From Valencia hispanica (lineage: Eukaryota > Chordata > Actinopteri > Cyprinodontiformes > Valenciidae): a stretch of DNA of 64,000 nucleotides. Under the pieces are notes generated by a model that was not told the DNA's origin, ran no database searches, and saw nothing but the letters and a program-made list of their open reading frames with translations. The stretch is from positions 48,887,724 through 48,951,723 of the forward strand of contig OY747713.1 of NCBI GenBank assembly GCA_963556495.2, written 5' to 3'. A program made the position numbers and the translations under genes. Of the stretch, positions 57,303 to 64,000 are shown piece after piece (positions within the stretch are counted from its first letter, which is position 1; the number at the start of each line of letters is the position of its first letter).

Positions 57303-57992
57303 TCACTTGTTCTTAGCTTTGTAAACAGCCGGCCACTGTCCAGGAAGTAAACCTGTCCTGAGCCTGTATTGGTCTGGTGTGTCAGGGGTTAGGTCTACAC
57401 ATAAATAGCCGTGTGGTTGGCTCGTAGCATCTTCAAAACTCTCCATGAAAAAGGGTTTCTGTCCAGGGAAAATTTGACGTGCTAAATTTGCTACCTGCAA
57501 TCTGTCACGTGGGTTTTTAAACAAGACCATATAATTACAATTAAGACTGATAGTTCGAGTATGTTTCCCCTTGAGAAACACATTCTGAGTCAACATCATA
57601 ACACTCATGTTTCTATGGTGTCGATATTGTGTAAATATTTTCACGACCTCTGGATGCTCAGCTGCTTGAAAGAGTACATCATCGAGAATCAATAGATGCG
57701 ATTGATCTGGGGGGAATAAAACATCATCTTCAAAGGAATGAGGCAATCCTTCGATGAATTTAATTGATTTATTAATCTTTATCAACTCTGTATACAATGG
57801 TTGGAATGAAGTGTAGATCCAAACAATATTTTCAGGTACAGAATCCATCACATGTAGACAATTAATCAAAACATTTTTTACAAAAAAAGACTTCCCACAC
57901 CCACTCGGGCCTACCACAAGACTTGAAAAAGGAGTTTTAAATCTTGGATCAAAGTTAATCGCTTCCAGCCACCCTGCATTTTCCCCCCTCAA
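57303..57992 (-). pseudogene. Packaging ATPase (FtsK/HerA-like), start codon TTG
   Basis: 229 residues. Walker A at residues 28-35 (GPSGCGKS), Walker B at 100-105 (LLILDD), and a sensor-like LTQNVFLKGKHTRTISLNCN. FKNPRDRLQVANLARQIFPG and a C-terminal DQYRLRTGLLPGQWP complete the family pattern. It would pump DNA into capsids. No ATG lies upstream of Walker A in this frame; the position where a start is expected (57992) is TTG, and this TTG shares two bases with the TGA of the polymerase gene (TTGA). The simplest reading is a mutated ATG, though non-AUG re-initiation is possible. The rest of the gene is open. Confidence 0.8.
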
Positions 57993-60900
57993 AAACCAAA
58001 TGGTAGCGTCGTTCCGTCTGGGAACAACCTCCGCTTGTCATAGACCACCCTGAAAGTTTTGGTAAATGAGTGATTCCTCAGATGGAACCCATTTTTATCA
58101 CGTTTGATGGAATGCTGCGGTGCTTTGAGTACCTCGCCTCTCTCACCACCCAGGTAACCGTCAACAAGTCCTGTCATTGTATCAAAATTCACCCTTTCAC
58201 AGCATTCTATGGTTCGCGATATCCCCTTTGCCTTCATCACAACCTTCCCCCTGTGCTTTGTCTGATACGAGTAACTCTTTGGCCCTGCGGCAACAAACTC
58301 CTGAATGGTGTCCCCTGGTGGGAGCTCGTTTGTCAAGTCACCCAAATAGCTACCTGTCGGCAGAGAGCTCTCGCCTTCACGCACAACATAGATCACACTG
58401 TCTGTGTCAAGGTAGAGTACCCATTCTTGGAGCTGGTGTAGGTATCTGAATAACTCTAGTCGTGCGTAAGCTGTTGTAAATGCGGCAACGAACACATTGG
58501 TGGTTTTGTTAGGGGGCGTTACACAGTTTTTGTTGTACTTCCATTGAATCATGACCATCTTGGGGTTCAGAAAGCTGAAGTATGTCACGACGAACTTCCC
58601 TGAAAACAGGAACTCAAAAAACTTGTCAGGGTGTTTAATGATTGAGGTTTGGGTTTGGTCATTTTTTTGAGCAAACTTCCCCCAAAGCGAATTCAAACAC
58701 AGCTTGGCTACTTGACGTTTTGCCGGGTTTACTTTAATTTTTTCAGGGTCTAACTCTACACCCTGATTCACCATGAAATCCTGGATGTATTTCTGTCTGT
58801 CCTCCTCACTCTCTACACCCTCGGGATAACCTGAAGCTTCCTGCTTGGTCTTCAAAAAGGATTTGACATACTTTGCAAAGATCTGATCACTATGCTGCTC
58901 AAAGTGCCACACCTCAACGATCTGATCGATTCTGTAGCCGTGTGAAAGGGCTTCTTTAACCTCTTCAGACACCCATACACCTGTTAAGGCTCTCTCAGTG
59001 TCAGTGTGGGTGCAACTATGTGTCTGATTGTTCTCCAATGCACATGTGCGACAGAGGGTGAATACAAGCTTTCCATAATCTGTTCTGAATGGTAGAATGG
59101 GGAAATAAAGACCACGAGGTGGTGAAATGACTGCTTTGATAAATCCATAATAATTTCTAGGATCATCAAAGTTTTCCCTGATTATGATTGGGTGCCCTAC
59201 AGGAAAGCTTTTCGTCTTCTGAACAAATGGGTAAAGACTACACACGTCCTGGTAAAGAACCTGCTCACCGGGGGCTGCAGAGTACCTCAACCTGACTGCA
59301 CATGTACGCCCTCCAAAAAGCGCTTCACGGGGGGTAAGTGGTGCAGGAGCCTGGTAGGTCATCATGAACTGCTTCACATCAGCGTTACTCTTCTTCATTT
59401 CTTCCCACACATGTTCCCACATCACCTCGAGCTCTATAACGTACACAGTCCTCAGCACATGCTCCCTCTCCATGGTGGCAGCGTAGAGCTGCCCATAAGG
59501 CACACCGGTCAATGGACTCTCAGCTGTTGGATAGCGACAGGTGCTGCAGCCACGATGCTCACACCCATGGAACTCAAACCCTATTTTACGCTCCCCTACC
59601 TCCAGGTAACCGTCTAAAAAGTATGATCCAATCTTTTTCTCGCCACCTCTTAGAGCATGCTGTATTCCAACCCTCCTTGTATGTGAAACATATTCCAACC
59701 ATTCAACGGAAGCTGTGGAAAACTTTTTAAACTGTTCGCTGTAGTCTGTAGGTGAAGGCACAGCGAGAGTGTCTGCCTTCAAATGATTGCTTTGAAACAC
59801 CTTCATACAAGCACTTGCGATGGTGATCCTGTTAAAAGGGTCAATCTGACTGTCGTTAAAAAACTCCTGACGAAACCTTGTACATCCTTGTAGGTATGTG
59901 TATCTCCACATCATTCTTACAGTAAAAGAGAGCCTCCTTTTTAAAGTCAAACACGCCCTTGCTAACCTCAGCGTACCATGTATAGAATTCCTCCTGCTCA
60001 GCACGATTCATTCGCTCAACACCGTAAAATGATGGCAGCGGGTAAGAACCTACATAGCTCAGATTATCAGAGGATGAGAAACGGTGTGGGAAATAGCCCT
60101 TGCTATGGTCAGGAAAACCGAGGGCTTCAGGCATTTTACTAAGCTTCATGGCAAGGAAAGATAGGCTGTCAATGAACCTCAAACCGTAATCAGGATCAGT
60201 GATGCTCAGAATTTTACACCCTTGCATAATGATGTCAGGATTTAAACCCATCTCCGTCATTGCATTCAGAACAAGGTAGGAATCAAAAGCTCTAGCATTA
60301 TGGGCTACACATGTGTAATTCCGACGGCCTGGCCTCCTGATTTCACGAATAAACTCCCGAATACAATCACTGCCGTAAGCTGACCACTCCTCGCCAGATG
60401 TGGACTTTGAACAGATCAGAAATGGAACATGCTCACCCTGCGCACCAGGGAAAGTTTCAATATCGTAAAAAATCACCTTGTCACTTATTTCGGTATCGAC
60501 AGAACATGTCTGGATATAACATTTATGGTCTGATGCCGGCTGGTCCTTATCAAGCTTACCCCCACAAATCCTACACTTCTTCCCTTGACACACATGCTTC
60601 TTGCCTGTTGTGAGACTCTGGTTATAGTTTAACCCACAGTTGGGACATTTCTTCACCTGATCACAATGACTGACCATCACACGCGCCTTGGGTTTTAGCT
60701 CAGGTACTTAATGTCTATCGTAACATGTCTGGTTCTTACAATATCTGTTACAGTCATGACAAAGAATCGGATTTGTAACCCCCTGAGCACACGCTGCATC
60801 ATTGCAGACAGCGCACGAACCTTTGCATACATGATTGTATTTATGCCCTATAGGATCGAAACAGTAGTGGCAAATATCCCGAGCCCCTATAAAACCCTTC

Positions 60901-61688
60901 AAGTTTTTGATCCCGTAGTAATGGTCTCGGAAGTGCAATAGAAAAACAGTCCTGCTTCGGTCCTCAAAGTTGGTCTGAATCTTCCCTAGAGCTCTCTCTC
61001 CCTCACTTCTGATAAAAACAACTATTTTTCTGTTCAACAACTTCTCAAATTTGTGGATATCGCCTGATCTGACGGGGGTGTGTTCTGAAAGGCCTGCACG
61101 CTGTTGCAACTCTCTACCGAGCTGTATAGCCGCATCGGAGCCGAGGCTAGGGTCTGCAACACAGGCTAAGCTAATAGCAAAACACAGTTTATCATCTCGA
61201 TCATTGTTCACAATATATAGGTGGCGTCTCTTCTTGTGTATAAGCTCGCAATCGAGAGACATTTCAGCTTTTCGTCTAGCTCCCCCGCTAAGATCACGCA
61301 CTGTTTGAATTACAAACTCCAAACGCTCTGTTGAGGCTATTTCAGCATTGGATTGCATCAGATCATCTAAAAACGTTTCGAACTGGTGCATGACGTTACT
61401 CCCCCCTTCATCGACAGAGAAAGTCACGCTGCGAGACACGCCGGGTCCATTAACCTCTATCTGCACAATATTGTTAGTGTTAACCAGCGGTGTCACCCGG
61501 TCTGATAAACCTCTGAGCATATTCATTATGTGATTATGAAATTCATACGGACACGGATGATCACCCTCAGGCCGGACAAAGTTGTGTCGGATCTCTATGT
61601 TATTGAATTCGTCACGTACATTGATCTGAAATTCTTCATCTTCCTGACTAGACGGTTGAGGACTATTTAGCTCCTGTGAGACATTCAT
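57989..61688 (-). pseudogene. polB: Protein-primed DNA polymerase B, one stop and one frameshift
   Basis: 3700 bases from the ATG at 61688 to TGA at 57989, about 1233 codons, a normal Polinton length. An N-terminal domain (codons 1-326) has LCFAISLAC and FRDHYYGIKNLKGF followed by Cys/His fingers (CHYCFDPIGHKYNHVC, CAVC, CHDC). TAA at 60710-60708 interrupts the same frame. Then come ExoI YDIETF (about 60460), ExoII VAHNARAFDSYLV and ExoIII FYCKNDVE. Near 59900 the frame shifts (3700 is not a multiple of 3). Beyond it are motif A DVCSLYPF (about 59248), motif B KLCLNSLWGKF (about 58700) and motif C LYLDTDSVIYV (about 58410). All exonuclease and polymerase residues remain, so the damage is limited to two points. 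Confidence 0.85.
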
Positions 61689-62326
61689 ACTGACTGGTTG
61701 ATGTTGCTATTTAAACATACAATCAGAAAAAAAAGGACATGAAAAAACATTCAGAGTCAGACAATACACAAGCTGGAGAAAGCTCCAGACAGTCTCACTG
61801 TTAATTGAAGTAGCAAGGCTGGCGTTGGGCAGATCCGCTGAGATCCAATTGCAAACAGCTCCGCGCTTCGATCACGATCTATGATAAAGTGCAGGTAAAA
61901 GTCAGGAATATAATAAAATAAATAAAAATACGGTAATACCCGTATCTAAACAGTCAACATAATTTAAAAAAAAGTAAACTCACCTCAGAGTGGAGTTTCG
62001 CTTTGTAACAATCTCCACCCCCTTTTTCCCGCTCCAGCCCAAAACCAGCTCAGAGCAGTAACTGGAGTTGAGCGATACTTCTAGCTGTAACAGAGTATGT
62101 ATGCTATGGTGAATCTATCGATAAGCCAGCAGCGAATCCATCTTGGTGCTATCAAACATCCGTAGACGATCGCACAATTGCGAGCTAAAAAAACATTTAC
62201 TCACCTCGCTCCAAACCGATAATACAGGTCGCCGATGTGAAGATTTCCTGAAGTCGCTGTGAAGTTGATTTCACAGCTGAACCCGTAACTCCAGCTCTTA
62301 GCAGGGGAAGCTCGGGAATCCCGCCA
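61689..62326 (-). promoter_or_regulatory. Polymerase 5' leader with likely spliced intron(s)
   Basis: Read on the minus strand, two strong donors GAG|GTGAGT occur (intron starting at 62204 and at 61983) and a good acceptor (T-rich tract, then AAATAG|C) ends at 61707, 19 bases before the ATG. A second acceptor-like TCTGTTACAG ends near 62085, so a small middle exon (62084-61984) is possible. This would join a leader made in the right inverted repeat to the polymerase ORF. Prediction only. Confidence 0.45.
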
Positions 62327-62522
62327 GGACTCAGCTCTGACGCGGTCTGACAATGACGCGGGCTTCTGGGATTCCCCTCGAATGAAGCCGGTGATACAGT
62401 CTTCGTGAAACCGCTGTTTTCTTTGTTCGTCGCAGCACCGCGCTCCGTGTCCTTAAGGTCGGATTGTTGAATGAGGTCCTTCCAGCATGCTGTAGAGATT
62501 AACCGTTTTCCGAAAGCCTTTT

Positions 62523-62530
62523 ATACAGGT
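62523..62530 (-). promoter_or_regulatory. TATA box, right arm (drives the polymerase)
   Basis: CTTTTATA on the plus strand is the mirror of the left TATA box. Transcription from here runs left, out of the repeat and toward the DNA polymerase start at 61688, with about 800 bp of leader. Confidence 0.6.
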
Positions 62531-63125
62531 AAATGCCGCCCGGCGAGCACCGCCCAAACCGGTTTACCTGACTTGCGGACGTAGGTGAAGTCAGGGGCGT
62601 GATAAATACAGCGAATACAAAGCAGAGCAGGGGCGTGTCAAACGCCGATTGGTGGACTGTTTTTTATCAGTAACTTTAGTAGTTTGATAGATTTCTTATT
62701 TCCAGCTTAAAGCAACCAGGTTTAAAGTGATGTTTTTTTAAATCCTTATCTGTTTTTAAAGACTGTGTAATGGTGCATTTTTAAAATCAACAAAAGGATG
62801 AGCATCTGCTTCAACATAGCTGTGGGTGAATAAATTCTCTTTTTAGTGCTCTTACAAGTTTAATTTATCATGGTTGAATTGTTAGAATCAGATGTAATGG
62901 TGTCTCTAGAGTGTTGGAGCTAATGTGGTTTTAAATTAAAGTCAGGAAGCTAAAAAGCACCTTTTAACTGATTAAAATAAAATGGAATGCTCAAGGAGTC
63001 ATGTTGAGACAGAGCCCAGACCGTATAATATTAAAGGGACTTGTTCGGACATGTTCTGATGACACTGATAGATTCAAACCATTGGGGGCGCTATTTATAC
63101 TATAGGCTGTAATTTAATTTTTTAG

Positions 63126-63570
63126 CCACTAGGGGGAGGTATTTTCACATTTGGGTGTAATGTTACTTTGATCCACTAGAGGGGGCCAATTATACAATAG
63201 GCTGTTATACTAATTTTGAACCACTAGAGGAAGGTATTTTCACATTTGGGTGTAATACTATTTATTGGGCCACTAGGGGGAGGTATTTTCATATATGCAT
63301 GTAGTTTAATTTTTGAGCCACTAGGGGGAGGTATTTTCATATTTGCATGTCATTTAATTTTAGAGCCACTAGGGGGAGGTATTTTTACATTTGCATGTAA
63401 TGTTACTTTGATCCACTAGAGGGGGCCAATTATACAATAGGCTGTTATATTAATTTTGAACCACTAGAGGGAGGCATTTATACGTTTTGGTGTAATAGTA
63501 TTTATTGGGCCACTAGGGGGAGGTATTTTCATTTTTCTGCATTTAGTTTAATTGTAGAACCACTAGAGGG
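63126..63570 (+). repeat. CCACTAGRGGGAGG array, right arm
   Basis: Ten copies at about 63126, 63173, 63221, 63270, 63318, 63366, 63413, 63461, 63510 and 63560, the mirror of the left array. Small differences from the left arm (for instance AGAGGAAGG at 63221) show that the outer arm is less well kept identical than the inner arm. Confidence 0.75.
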
Positions 63571-63603
63571 AGCCATTTAGTGCCATATTTTGACAGGTGG
63601 GCG

Positions 63604-63821
63604 TGACCATCAGGGGGCGTACCCTATTTCGTCAGGTGGGCGTGTCCTATTTTGACAGATGGGCGTGGCCACCAGGGGGCGTACCCCATTTTGACAGGTG
63701 GGTGTGTCCTATCTTGACAGGTGGGCGTGGCCACCAGGGGGCGTATCCCGTTTTGACAGGTGGGCGGGGCCATCAGGGGGCGGGGCGTATTGTGACAGGT
63801 GGGCGTGACCATCAGGGGCGG
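63604..63821 (+). promoter_or_regulatory. Five CTCF-like sites, right arm
   Basis: Plus-strand sites at 63604-63621, 63666-63683, 63728-63745, 63768-63785 and 63806-63821. Those at 63666 and 63728 read TGGCCACCAGGGGGCGTA. Spacing is 62, 62, 40 and 38 bp. They mirror the left arm, so motif orientation points away from the element on both sides. Confidence 0.5.
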
Positions 63822-64000
63822 AGCTTATTGTGACAGGGCGGAGCTTGTGCCGGCAGCCAGGGGTGCCTGCAAAAGTGGGTGTAACCGGAAGGGGCGTAAC
63901 CGAAAGGGACGTAACCGGAAGGGGCGTATCCGGAAGTGGACGTACCCGGAAGTGGGCGTGGTCAATTGGCGTGGCCGGAAGGGTCATGACCGGAAGGGGC

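Larger units (their letters stand above)
48415..64000. mobile_element. Polinton/Maverick of adintovirus type, about 15.6 kb
   Basis: Defined by inverted repeats of about 1.6 kb (48420-50013 and 62327-64000) around a gene set found together only in Polintons/adintoviruses: retroviral-type integrase with chromodomain, protein-primed DNA polymerase B, FtsK/HerA-like packaging ATPase, adenain-like protease, penton-like and hexon-like jelly-roll capsid proteins and a pVI/pX-like basic protein. Base 48420 pairs with base 64000, so the right terminus lies at or just beyond the window edge and its target duplication cannot be seen. The left terminus is probably within 48413-48420. Integrase, penton, capsid, polymerase and ATPase genes are each damaged. 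The element may be an endogenous virus as much as a transposon. Confidence 0.9.
62327..64000 (-). repeat. Right terminal inverted repeat (reaches window edge)
   Basis: Reverse complement of 48420-50013, 1674 bp within the window. The inner boundary is at 62327, where GGACTCAGCTCTGACGCGGT starts to match the complement of 50013. The outermost part (63835-64000) has CCGGAAGGGGCGT-type repeats and a unique GTGCCGGCAGCCAGGGGTGC stretch (63847-63866) that the left arm lacks. Confidence 0.9.

Overview
The window is teleost fish genomic DNA (inferred). It shows no host gene that I can support, but a dense nest of transposable elements typical of ray-finned fish: an RTE-clade LINE with a GATG tail, a Rex1/Babar-like LINE, L2-like LINEs, L1/Tx1-like LINEs, hAT elements, endogenous retroviruses and, at the right end, an almost complete Polinton/Maverick of the adintovirus type. 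There are no rRNA, tRNA or CRISPR loci.

Layout. 1-960: L1 ORF1 remnant (-). 3038-5690: remnants of endogenous retrovirus A (-), holding a nested LTR and cut by an RTE LINE (5838-8198, +). 9706-15959: second endogenous retrovirus with paired LTRs and a tRNA-Trp primer-binding site (-). 17.6-19.4 kb: L2-like LINE (-). 19.56-23.15 kb: internally deleted L1 with a very long G-rich 3' part (-). 24.6-33.4 kb: L2 fragments, a dispersed repeat, a Rex1 tail and a non-autonomous hAT with target-site duplication (29387-30226). 33.68-38.78 kb: long decayed L1 (-). 38.9-41.5 kb: hAT transposase pieces in an inverted fusion, beside a 143-bp minisatellite. 44.54-47.95 kb: Rex1-like LINE (-).

The most interesting object is the Polinton at about 48415 to the window edge (about 15.6 kb, inverted repeats of about 1.6 kb). 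Rightward genes are two early-type Cys/His-motif proteins (tandem paralogues, each with its own copy of a promoter block), an integrase with chromodomain, penton-like protein, pVI/pX-like basic protein, double-jelly-roll major capsid protein and adenain-like protease. Leftward genes are protein-primed DNA polymerase B, packaging ATPase, a small basic protein and a protein with three MSPVW repeats. Together these cover integration, replication, capsid assembly, maturation and packaging. The inverted repeats carry the same TATA promoter at both ends, so one arm drives the early genes and the other drives the polymerase. Each arm also carries about 15 CTCF-like motifs, pointing outward from the element, and an outer array of CCGGAAG/GGGGCGTG repeats. 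The inner parts of the arms look identical, yet integrase, penton, capsid, polymerase and ATPase each carry a stop, frameshift or lost start, so this copy is probably defective unless the breaks are assembly errors.

All assignments are from reading motifs and layout by eye; no database search was possible. Frameshift positions are approximate.
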